DNA of 64,000 nucleotides, taken from NCBI GenBank assembly GCA_035294225.1, contig DATGLH010000165.1:8816-72815 (forward strand), written 5' to 3'. The notes beneath the pieces were generated by a model. The model did no database searches and was not told the origin of the DNA. It saw only the letters and a program-made list of their open reading frames with translations. This DNA comes from Trebonia sp035294225 (lineage in GTDB: Bacteria > Actinomycetota > Actinomycetes > Streptosporangiales > Streptosporangiaceae). Position 1 is the first letter of the stretch, and each line of letters starts with the position of its first letter. The translations under genes were made by a program, and so were the position numbers. Positions 1 to 7,636 of the stretch are shown here, piece after piece.

Positions 1-962
1 TCGATGAGCCGGGTGAGCGCGTACTGGCTGGCCGGGCGCGTCATGGTTTTCCCGGACAGCCCGGGGGCCATGAGCACGAACGGCACCTGCTCGGTCGTCT
101 CGCCCTCGTCGAACACGACCACGATCGCCAGCCTGCCGTCCCGCCAGTCAGGCCCCGACATCAGGACGGGGATCCAGCCCCTCAGCCATGCGTCGGCCTG
201 AGCAAGGGTCCCGTCATGACCGTCGTGCAGGAGGTTCGGGGTAGCCAGGCCGACCGTGGGGAGGTTCCCCGCGCGCACGTCCGAGACCAGCGCGCCGGCG
301 GCAGGCGTGCCGGCTGGCACGTCATCCGACCGGCAGCTGGCGGCCTCGCCCGGGAAGTAGGCCCACGGATTGTGGTTGACGTCGTATTCCCCGCTGCTGC
401 CGGGATCGCAGGCCCGCGGCATTGACTCCTCGTAGGCCTTGGCGGTCTCGCCGAGGGCCAGAGCCTGCCCGAACACGGTGGGTCCCGGGTAGGTGCAGCC
501 CGGCCCGGGGACGCAGTCGTCTGGTTCGCCGAACGCCGACCCGCCGAAGATGGCCAGGTAGTTCGGCAGGCTCGGATGGCCCACGTCGCTCCAGTCGCTG
601 GCGTACCCGTACCGGCGGGCGAGGCTCCACAGGTAGGGCATTCCCGTGGGGAAGACCTGCTGGTCGCTGTGGTTCTCCTCCATGATCACGAGGATCTTGC
701 GCAGGCCGCCCGGTCCCCTGGCCGCGTGAACGGGGGCCGCGCCGCCGGCGGGGGGCGCGCTTGAGGCACCCGTCCCGGAGGCAGCGGAACTGGCGGCGCC
801 GGAGGCGGGCGCGCGGGCGGCGGATCCCGGGGCGGCCGCGGTGGCGGAACCGCACCCCGCCGCGAGCAGGCAGCCGGCCAGCACAGCGCATCCCCGGACA
901 ACGGCGCCCGGGCCGGTCCCGGCGCCAGCCGCCCCCGCCGGCCGCGGGCGCGCGGCGCGCAT
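1..962 (-). CDS. Phosphoesterase-family lipoprotein (acid phosphatase/phospholipase C-like), 3' end outside window
   Basis: Reading leftwards from ATG at 960-962 the frame stays open for 320 codons to the window edge, so the C-terminus is missing. The N-terminus has a short Arg-rich stretch, a hydrophobic segment and a lipobox LAGC (Cys31; a second candidate Cys37), followed by an Ala/Ser/Gly-rich spacer, so the product should be a membrane-anchored exported protein. The motif MEENHS near residue 95, then a SLPNYLAIFGG stretch, is typical of the PF04185 phosphoesterase family, whose members hydrolyse phosphate esters outside the cell. No strong Shine-Dalgarno precedes the ATG. It is divergent from the polysaccharide operon; substrate unknown. 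Confidence 0.8.
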   Translation of the reverse strand, partial: MRAARPRPAGAAGAGTGPGAVVRGCAVLAGCLLAAGCGSATAAAPGSAARAPASGAASSAASGTGASSAPPAGGAAPVHAARGPGGLRKILVIMEENHSDQQVFPTGMPYLWSLARRYGYASDWSDVGHPSLPNYLAIFGGSAFGEPDDCVPGPGCTYPGPTVFGQALALGETAKAYEESMPRACDPGSSGEYDVNHNPWAYFPGEAASCRSDDVPAGTPAAGALVSDVRAGNLPTVGLATPNLLHDGHDGTLAQADAWLRGWIPVLMSGPDWRDGRLAIVVVFDEGETTEQVPFVLMAPGLSGKTMTRPASQYALTRLI

Positions 963-1143
963 TCGAATCTGTCGCACCCGGCGAGTCTAGGACGGGCACC
1001 GCGTTTTGCGGGTCCGGCAAACGACGTAGAAAAAGGCTCCCAAGTAGCTGCGTTTAGCTGAGGCAGCGGGCGGCCGGCGCACCGTACGGTGATGCCTTAC
1101 CGCACGACTTCAAGGTGAATTTGAGGGGAACTAAAGGGAAACC
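963..1143 (+). promoter_or_regulatory. Divergent promoter region with a 12-bp perfect palindrome (1080-1091)
   Basis: This 181-bp spacer separates the leftward phosphoesterase from the rightward polysaccharide operon and must hold both promoters. It contains the perfect palindrome CACCGTACGGTG at 1080-1091, about 50 nt before the GTG start at 1144, a position suited to an operator. AAAGGG at about 1134-1139 is the likely ribosome binding site of the first operon gene. No confident -35/-10 pair was identified. The operator role is inference. Confidence 0.35.
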
Positions 1144-2625
1144 GTGGAAGCTAGCGAAGCGATCAGGCGCATCTTCTGGCGCCACCGGTGGCTGCTGCTC
1201 ATCCTGGTGATCGTGCCCGGGGCAGCCGTGGTGGCGATGCAAGAGCACCAGCCGGTGACGTACACGGCAACGGCCAACGTCCAGGGCCAAGGGATCACGC
1301 CTGACACGAGCACGCAGGTGTCGGCCATTCAGAGCCGGGTGACCGCGGTAGCGACCGATCCTGCCGTCGTGCGGCAGGCGATAACCGCGGCCGGCGTGGA
1401 AAGGGATGCCACCCAGGTGGCGCGGCATGAGATCTCGGTGACGCCGCTCGGCACCTCGGCCGTGATGGCACTGACGATCACCGATCGCAGTCAGCCGGTC
1501 GTCCTCCGGCTTGCCACAGCGCTCGCCGATGTGGTCGTCAACCAACTCAACCAGCTCGGAATCAAGGACAACCCGGAGCTTTCGGCGCTGAACAAGTCGA
1601 TCGTCCAGCTCACCGCCAAGCGCAACATGCTGGTAGCCCAGCTTGACTCCGCGACTGCCGCTGGCGTGTCCTCGACCAGCGTGCAGGCGCAGTCCCTGCT
1701 GGCGCGGCTCAGCGCGACCGAACAGGAGCTGGCCACGAACGAGGCCACCAGCCAGCAGATACTCACCACCCTCTCAGCCAACACGGGGGCGTCGGTCGTC
1801 AGCACCCCGTCGACTGCGAGCGAGGCGTCTCGGCACGCGGCGGCCTACGGAGCGCTCGCCGCGGTGCTCGGCCTGGTCGCCGGCCTGCTCTTCGGCGCGC
1901 TGGTGGAGATCGTCCGGCCCACTGTCGCGCAGCCGGCCGCGGGCGCGAGGGAACTCGGCGCGATCCCGCTCGGAGACGCCGAGCTGACCGGCGACCGGGT
2001 GACCGGAATCGACGACGACCTCACCGGCCGCCTCAGCCTGGCCGCGCACCGGGCCGGCGCCTACACCGTCGTCCTGACCGGCCCCGTCTCCCGTGAGCGC
2101 CTGGCCGCGCTGGCTGGACGGCTGAACACCGAGCTGGCCGCCACCCAGCCAGGCAGGCTCGGCGATCCGGACGGGCCGCTGCGCACGCCAGTGCCCGCGC
2201 GAGCATCGGGACCGCCGCGGTCTTCCGGTGACGCGGTGAGCCAGAGCGCCCCGGCCTGGCGCAGCGCAGGACCGGTATCCCGGGACGGCGCCGCGGACGA
2301 CGGCGGCGTGGATGTCCGCGCCGGCCATCCGGCACGGATGCAAGACGGCCGGCCGAGGCTGGCCGTGGTCGCCCTGCCGGATATCAGGCTCGGCGACCGG
2401 CCTCTGGACGCGGCGCTGGTCGTCGCGCTGCCCAAATTCGCCCCGCATAGCTCGCTGGACCAGGCCGCAGACCTCTGCGCCGCCACCGACTGGCCCATTC
2501 TCGGCGTCATCGGCCTGCGGCACCGTGGCTGGCACGGCAGGCCGGCGGCTTCGCCGAATGCGCGGAACGCGAAGTCCGGCACGGACGGGGCGTCCGGCGG
2601 CACCGTGGAGATGGGGCAGCCATGA
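1144..2625 (+). CDS. Wzz-like polysaccharide co-polymerase / chain-length determinant protein
   Basis: First gene of the operon, GTG start with AAAGGG upstream. A membrane segment at about residues 16-32 and a second at about 235-257 enclose an extracytoplasmic region with a coiled-coil-like stretch (residues 140-225), the Wzz/PCP topology. The roughly 235-residue cytoplasmic tail resembles the position of the tyrosine-autokinase domain of PCP-2 proteins, but no Walker A motif or Tyr cluster is visible, so it is probably a non-kinase or degenerate form. The stop overlaps the next ATG (ATGA). Expected role: controlling polymer length and export with the Wzy/Wzx parts encoded at 10340. Confidence 0.75.
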   Translation: MEASEAIRRIFWRHRWLLLILVIVPGAAVVAMQEHQPVTYTATANVQGQGITPDTSTQVSAIQSRVTAVATDPAVVRQAITAAGVERDATQVARHEISVTPLGTSAVMALTITDRSQPVVLRLATALADVVVNQLNQLGIKDNPELSALNKSIVQLTAKRNMLVAQLDSATAAGVSSTSVQAQSLLARLSATEQELATNEATSQQILTTLSANTGASVVSTPSTASEASRHAAAYGALAAVLGLVAGLLFGALVEIVRPTVAQPAAGARELGAIPLGDAELTGDRVTGIDDDLTGRLSLAAHRAGAYTVVLTGPVSRERLAALAGRLNTELAATQPGRLGDPDGPLRTPVPARASGPPRSSGDAVSQSAPAWRSAGPVSRDGAADDGGVDVRAGHPARMQDGRPRLAVVALPDIRLGDRPLDAALVVALPKFAPHSSLDQAADLCAATDWPILGVIGLRHRGWHGRPAASPNARNAKSGTDGASGGTVEMGQP

Positions 2626-4145
2626 CCGAACTCAAGAGCGCTGGCCGGGGCTGGCGCCACGGCCTGCGCGCCGCGGCGCCATGGGGGCGCGGCCGCCGCG
2701 GCGGCAGCGGCCTGGCCACGTTGATCGTGGGGGCCGGGTCCGCCGCCCGGACGCTGCTGCGGGACCTGCGGGACTGCCCGGACTACGGACTGTGGCCCGT
2801 CGGCCTCCTCGACGATGACCCGAGAATCCGGTGGGTATCCGGGATCCCGGTTCTCGGCACGCTAGCGGACATGAGGCGGGTCGTCCGCGAGTGGCGGATA
2901 GCGGCGGTCGTGATCGCCATCCCGTCGCTGCCGCCGGCGACCCTGAGCCGGCTCATCCGCGCTGCCGCCGACACCGGCGCCTACGTGCGGTACCTTCCGT
3001 CCTTCCTGTCCGCCATGGAACGGGCGGCCAGAGCCGCCGATATGCGCAGGGTGAGCTACCGGGAACTCCTCGGCAGAACCGAGCGCCGGGTACTGGAGCC
3101 ATCCGTCCACGCCACCCTGTCCGGCGCGCGCGTCCTTGTCACCGGGGCCGGCGGCTCGATCGGCCAGGAACTGTGCAGGCAGATCAGGAGCCACGACCCC
3201 GCGTCCCTGCACATGCTCGACCATGACGAGTCGAACATGCATACCCTGCAACTCGCGCTCTACGGCAAGGCACTGCTCGACAGCTCCGAGATCATCATCG
3301 CGGACATCAGGGACGAGATGCGGATCCAGCAGGTGTTCCGCGCGGTCAGGCCCGATATCGTCTTCCACGCCGCGGCGCACAAGCACCTGCCGCTGCTTGA
3401 GCGCCACCCATGCGAAGGCGTGAAGTCCAACGTCACCGGCACGCGCAACGTAGTGCGGGCGGCGCTGGCGTCGGGGGCGGCACGGCTGGTGCTGATCTCC
3501 ACCGACAAGGCCGCCGAGCCACGCTCGATCCTCGGCGCGACCAAACGGGTGGCCGAGATGATCGTCCAGGCGAACGCCGGCGGCCGCACGCGCGTCTGCT
3601 CGGTTCGCTTCGGCAATGTCCTCGGCAGCCGGGGCTCGCTGCTCGCCGTGGTGGCCGAGCAGGTGGAGCGCGGTGAGCCGGTGACGGTAACCGATCCTGA
3701 TGTCACGCGCTTTTTCATGACGGTCGAGGAGGCGGTCGGGCTGGTGCTGTCCGCCGCGCCGATGGCGGAGTACGGAGAGACCTTTGTCCTCGACATGGGA
3801 GAGCCGGTGCGGATCGTGGACCTGGTGCGCCGGTACGCCGAGCACCTGCAGGTCCCTGACGTCCAGATTCACTTCACAGGGCTTCGTCCCGGGGAAAAAC
3901 TGCACGAACAGCTGTTCAGCGAGGATGAGGAACGCCTGCCCACCGCTAGCCCCGCTATCTGGGCCACTCGACCGCACCGGCTCCCCGGCGATTTCGCCGC
4001 CAGCCTTGACAAACTGCACGCGGCCGCGGCTGACGGCAATGACCATCTGGTGCGGAGCCTGCTCGCCAGCATGGTGCCGGGCTACCATCCCGCCGACCGC
4101 GACATCGGCCTGGTAGCCGCCTGCCCCTACCCGGACGAGTTCTGA
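2622..4145 (+). CDS. CapD/FlaA1-type nucleoside-diphosphate-sugar 4,6-dehydratase/epimerase
   Basis: The 507-residue protein has two Rossmann units: an N-terminal one with VGAGSAARTLL (about residues 37-47), and a C-terminal SDR domain beginning VTGAGGSIGQE near residue 170. STDKAAEP followed by GATKR is the signature of the WbpM/CapD/FlaA1 group, which makes 4-keto-6-deoxy UDP-HexNAc intermediates. GLRPGEKLHEQLFSEDE near the end is also typical. The four N-terminal transmembrane helices of full-length WbpM-type enzymes are missing; the protein starts in a soluble Arg/Gly-rich leader. The product would feed the DegT aminotransferase at 6378, giving an amino-deoxy sugar. Confidence 0.88.
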   Translation: MTELKSAGRGWRHGLRAAAPWGRGRRGGSGLATLIVGAGSAARTLLRDLRDCPDYGLWPVGLLDDDPRIRWVSGIPVLGTLADMRRVVREWRIAAVVIAIPSLPPATLSRLIRAAADTGAYVRYLPSFLSAMERAARAADMRRVSYRELLGRTERRVLEPSVHATLSGARVLVTGAGGSIGQELCRQIRSHDPASLHMLDHDESNMHTLQLALYGKALLDSSEIIIADIRDEMRIQQVFRAVRPDIVFHAAAHKHLPLLERHPCEGVKSNVTGTRNVVRAALASGAARLVLISTDKAAEPRSILGATKRVAEMIVQANAGGRTRVCSVRFGNVLGSRGSLLAVVAEQVERGEPVTVTDPDVTRFFMTVEEAVGLVLSAAPMAEYGETFVLDMGEPVRIVDLVRRYAEHLQVPDVQIHFTGLRPGEKLHEQLFSEDEERLPTASPAIWATRPHRLPGDFAASLDKLHAAAADGNDHLVRSLLASMVPGYHPADRDIGLVAACPYPDEF

Positions 4146-4156
4146 CGGGCGGCGGC

Positions 4157-5215
4157 ATGCGGGCAGAGCTGTACACCGCGGGTGAGCGGATGGAACTGAG
4201 GTGCGCGGTACCGTGGATCGCCCGCGTGCTGGCCGAGGGTGCCGCCGGCCAGCTAGCGGGCGCCGCCGGCGCCGCCGCCCCGGACGGCGCGGCGGCGCCG
4301 GACGTGCGCGTGACGGTCGAGCGGAGCGCGGCGGCCTTCGACGTCGCGGGCTGGCAGGTGCTGACCAGGGACGCCTGGTGCCGCGCCGGCCAGGTGGTCA
4401 TGCGGGACGCATGTTCTTCCGGGCTCGATCTGCTGGTGACCGCGGACGGCGCGACGCTGGACATCCTCGCCCGGTGGCGGCCGCGGGTTACCGGGCGGGC
4501 GGCCGCGGCCGTGCTCCGCGCCCGTGGCCGGCTGCTGATCCGCGCTGTCCTGCTGCAGTACCCGGCGCTGTGGCGCGGTCAGCTGCGCGGCCGGGCCCCG
4601 CTGCACGCCGCCGCGTGCGGCACGGGCCCCGGCGGCCAGACGGTTCTGCTGGCCGGGCCGGGCGGGGTGGGCAAGTCCACGCTGGTGCACGGGGAGCTCA
4701 CCCGCGGCGCGGTAGCGACCTGCGACAACCTGTGCCTGAGCGACGGGCGGTTCACCTGGGGCGTGGCGGAGCCGCTGCGGGTGCCAGCCGCCCGCGCCCT
4801 GCCCGGCCGCGCCCTGCCCGGCCCCGGGCGGCGCATGCCGCATGGCCGCAGGGAGGTCCCCTGGCCGGCCCGCGCGGACCGCCTGCTGCCAGACCAGCTG
4901 GTCGTGCTGGTCCGCGGCGGGACCGGCACCCCGACCGTGGCCTGCTGCGATCCCGCCGAGGCGGCGCGGCACCTGACGGCCGGGACTTACATGGCCGGGG
5001 AATTGCGCCGCTACTGGGCTTTTGCCGCGACGCTGGCGCTCGGCACCGGGGCGGGCGAAAGCCATCCGGCGGTGCGGGAGACGGCAGCCGCGCTGAGCGC
5101 GCGGCTGCCGTGCCTGAAGGTGGTGCTCGGCGGCCGGCCAGGAGTACCGCTGCGTGACCTGGTCGGCGCCGGAGGCGGTAACGGAGAGTTGACGATGCTG
5201 GGGGGACAGGCATGA
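4157..5215 (+). CDS. HPr-kinase-related P-loop protein
   Basis: The 352-residue protein has a Walker A motif GPGGVGKST at residues 168-175 preceded by LHAAACG, an order seen in HprK-related kinases of actinobacterial and proteobacterial surface-polysaccharide loci. CDNLCLSDG about 15 residues later fits the region of the catalytic Asp of HprK. The N-terminal 130 residues are not recognisable. It starts 11 nt after the dehydratase stop and its stop overlaps the GT4 start (ATGA), so it belongs to the operon. It is not HPr kinase proper, since the Ser-HPr regulatory system is not expected here; the substrate is unknown. Confidence 0.65.
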   Translation: MRAELYTAGERMELRCAVPWIARVLAEGAAGQLAGAAGAAAPDGAAAPDVRVTVERSAAAFDVAGWQVLTRDAWCRAGQVVMRDACSSGLDLLVTADGATLDILARWRPRVTGRAAAAVLRARGRLLIRAVLLQYPALWRGQLRGRAPLHAAACGTGPGGQTVLLAGPGGVGKSTLVHGELTRGAVATCDNLCLSDGRFTWGVAEPLRVPAARALPGRALPGPGRRMPHGRREVPWPARADRLLPDQLVVLVRGGTGTPTVACCDPAEAARHLTAGTYMAGELRRYWAFAATLALGTGAGESHPAVRETAAALSARLPCLKVVLGGRPGVPLRDLVGAGGGNGELTMLGGQA

Positions 5216-6381
5216 CCAGGCGGCTTCGGGTGGCGCAGGTCGTCACCAGGTTCATGGCCGGCGCGGGCGCCGTTGCCCTGCGCGGCGCGCTCGCCCTCGA
5301 CCCGCACCGCTATGAGATCGTCTTCATCACCGGCGAGGGTGACCGGCTCGTGCGGGAGGCGCGCGAAGCCGGCTTTGAGGTGGCGCTGATGCCCCGGCTG
5401 CGCAGCGATATCGCTCCCGCCGATGACCGGCGGGCCCTCGCCGATCTGCGGGCGTGCCTGCGGGGCTTCGACGTGGTGCACACGCACAGCTCGAAGGCGG
5501 GCGTGCTCGGCCGCACGGCCGCGCACCGCGCGCAGGTCGACCGCATAGTGCATACCTTTCACGGCTTCCCGTTCCACCAGTTCCAGTCGCGGCCGCGCCG
5601 CATGGCATACATCCACATCGAACGGCGGGTCGGCAGGTACACGGACGTGTTCCTCGCCGTCGGCCCCGCCGTGGCGGCCGAGGCCATCACCCGCGGCATC
5701 GCGCCACCGGAGCGGATCCGGACGATAGGCATCGGCGCCGACATGGCGGCGCCTCCGCCCGGGGCGCCCGACCGGGCGGAGGCGCGCCGCCTGCTGGGCG
5801 TGCCGCCGGGAATGCGGGTGGTCGGCACGGTGGGCCGGCTGGCCTTCCAGAAGGCGCCCGACGATTTCATCCGCGCGCTGGCCGTACTCCCCCGCGATGA
5901 CGTCTTCGGCGTCTGGATCGGCGATGGCGAGCTCCGCCCGAAGGCTGAGCGGCTCGCGACGCGGCATGGCCTGCGCGGGCGGATGTCCTTCACCGGCGAG
6001 CGAAGCGACGTCGCGGCCCTCCTCCCGGGCCTCGACGTGTTCGCGATGGCCAGCCGGTACGAAGGGCTGCCCTGCGCGGTCGTGGAGGCGATGACGGCCG
6101 GGCTGCCGGTCGTCGCCACGGCGGTCAACGCGGTACCCAATGTGGTCATCGCGGGAGAGACCGGCCTGCTCGTGCCGCCGGGCAGGCCCGAGCTGCTTGC
6201 CCGGGCGATCGGGTACCTGCTGGACAACCCCGCCGTCGCCGCGCGGCTAGCCGCCGCGGCCCGCGGGCGCCTCGGCGAGGATCTGACCCAGGCCGCGCTC
6301 GGCGCGGTGCTGGCGCAGAGCTATCAGGCACCGGCCGGCGAGGCCAGCCGGCCCGCCGAGCGTGAGCTGGCCGCGTCATGA
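5212..6381 (+). CDS. GT4-family glycosyltransferase
   Basis: The 389-residue protein has the GT-B fold signs of family 4 transferases: an N-terminal acceptor half with VVHTHSSKAGVLGR and VHTFHGFPFH, and a C-terminal donor half with VGRLAFQKAPDDFIRAL and the EX7E motif EGLPCAVVE followed by a GLPVVATAVNAVPNVV stretch. It is predicted to transfer a sugar from an NDP donor onto the lipid-linked repeat unit on the cytoplasmic face. It overlaps both neighbours by 4 nt. Donor and acceptor cannot be told from sequence. Confidence 0.9.
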   Translation: MTRRLRVAQVVTRFMAGAGAVALRGALALDPHRYEIVFITGEGDRLVREAREAGFEVALMPRLRSDIAPADDRRALADLRACLRGFDVVHTHSSKAGVLGRTAAHRAQVDRIVHTFHGFPFHQFQSRPRRMAYIHIERRVGRYTDVFLAVGPAVAAEAITRGIAPPERIRTIGIGADMAAPPPGAPDRAEARRLLGVPPGMRVVGTVGRLAFQKAPDDFIRALAVLPRDDVFGVWIGDGELRPKAERLATRHGLRGRMSFTGERSDVAALLPGLDVFAMASRYEGLPCAVVEAMTAGLPVVATAVNAVPNVVIAGETGLLVPPGRPELLARAIGYLLDNPAVAARLAAAARGRLGEDLTQAALGAVLAQSYQAPAGEASRPAERELAAS

Positions 6382-7601
6382 CGGCCGCGCCCGCACCCGG
6401 GGCCGCGTCCGGCACCGCAGCCACGCCAGCCGCCCGCGGCGCCGCGGGCATCCCGTTCTGCCGGACCGAGATCACGCCCGAGGCGCAGCAGGCGGCGGTC
6501 CGGGTGCTGTCGAGCGGGTGGGTCACGATGGGCAGGGAGACGATCGCGTTCGAGGAGGAATTCGGGGCCTGGGTAGGGGCGCCGCAGGTGGTCTCGGTCA
6601 GCTCATGCACGGCGGCCATCCAGATGGCCCTGGCCGGTCTCGGCCTGCCGCCAGGCGCACCGGTCCTCACCCCGGCGCTCACCTTCTGCGGCGCCGTCCA
6701 TGCCATCGTGCACGCTGGCCTGCGGCCGGTCCTGGTGGATACCGACGAGCGGACGCTGACGGTCTCCGCCGACGGGGTGGCCAAGGCAGCCAGGCACGGC
6801 GCCGCCGCCATGGTGATCCAGCACATGGCGGGCTATCCCGTGGACGGCGCCGAACTCGCCGCCGCGGCCGGGATCCCGGCCGCGAACGTGGTGGAGGACG
6901 CGGCGCACGGCCTGGGCGCGACGGTCCGCGGGCGGCCCGTCGGCAGCTTCTCCCGCGCGGCGTGCTTCAGCTTCTATGCCACGAAAAACCTCCCGGTGGG
7001 CGAAGGCGGGGCGATCGCGACCACCGACGGCGACCTCGCCGCCCGCTGGCGGCGGATGCGGCTGCACGGGATGAGCGGCGACGCGTGGCGGCGGTACCAC
7101 CGGTCGGGCAGCTGGCGGTACACCGTGGAAGGCGACGGGCTGAAGGCGAACTTCACCGACGTGCAGGCGGCGATCGGCCGGGCGCAGCTGCGGCACCTGC
7201 GGCAGTGGCAGCGGCGCCGCGCGGAGCTCGCCGCACGCTACGACACCCAGCTCGCCGGGATCGACGGGCTGGAGCTGCCGCCCCGGCCGGCGGCCGACCG
7301 GCACGCATGGCACCTGTACATCATCCGAGTGCACCCACGGCCGTTCGGAATGTCCCGTGACGAAGTATCCGAAAGGCTGGCCGAAGCCGGCATCGGCACG
7401 TCCGTGCATTTCATCCCGGTGCACCACATGCCTTATTTCCGCAGCCTGCTCGGCGCGGAGGCCTGCGGCGATCTCCCGGCCGCGGACCGGGTGTTCCCCC
7501 AGCTACTTTCCCTTCCACTGCACCCACGGCTGACAGATTCCGATGTGGAGACGGTGTGCGATGCGCTCGCCCGTCTCGGTAAGGCGGCGACATGGAGATA
7601 G
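6378..7601 (+). CDS. DegT/DnrJ/EryC1-family PLP-dependent sugar aminotransferase
   Basis: The 407-residue protein contains VSVSSCTAAIQMAL near the N-terminus (cofactor phosphate binding), VVEDAAHGLGA, and FYATKNLPVGEGG, whose Lys is the predicted PLP Schiff-base residue. HHMPYF and FPQLLSLPLHP near the C-terminus are typical of the family. It would transaminate the 4-keto sugar made by the CapD-like enzyme at 2622. A roughly 25-residue Ala/Pro-rich leader precedes the conserved part, so the true start could be internal, although the ATGA overlap with the GT4 gene supports 6378. Confidence 0.9.
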   Translation: MTAAPAPGAASGTAATPAARGAAGIPFCRTEITPEAQQAAVRVLSSGWVTMGRETIAFEEEFGAWVGAPQVVSVSSCTAAIQMALAGLGLPPGAPVLTPALTFCGAVHAIVHAGLRPVLVDTDERTLTVSADGVAKAARHGAAAMVIQHMAGYPVDGAELAAAAGIPAANVVEDAAHGLGATVRGRPVGSFSRAACFSFYATKNLPVGEGGAIATTDGDLAARWRRMRLHGMSGDAWRRYHRSGSWRYTVEGDGLKANFTDVQAAIGRAQLRHLRQWQRRRAELAARYDTQLAGIDGLELPPRPAADRHAWHLYIIRVHPRPFGMSRDEVSERLAEAGIGTSVHFIPVHHMPYFRSLLGAEACGDLPAADRVFPQLLSLPLHPRLTDSDVETVCDALARLGKAATWR

Positions 7602-7636
7602 GCGGCATGGAGGTAGGCGGCATGGAGATCGAGGTC
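7592..7636 (+). repeat. Triplicated 15-bp start-codon/ribosome-binding-site unit
   Basis: Three successive near-identical 15-bp units (ATGGAGATAGGCGGC, ATGGAGGTAGGCGGC, then the partial ATGGAGATCGAG) place in-frame ATG codons at 7592, 7607 and 7622. Each unit holds GGAG a few bases after its ATG, so each supplies a Shine-Dalgarno sequence for the next ATG. The best pair is GGAGGT and the ATG at 7622, spaced by 7 nt. Confidence 0.8.

Noticed and set aside
322..1020. 232-codon minus-strand open frame
   Set aside because: Arg/Pro-rich shadow; the lipoprotein phosphoesterase in another minus frame has signal peptide, lipobox and family motifs.
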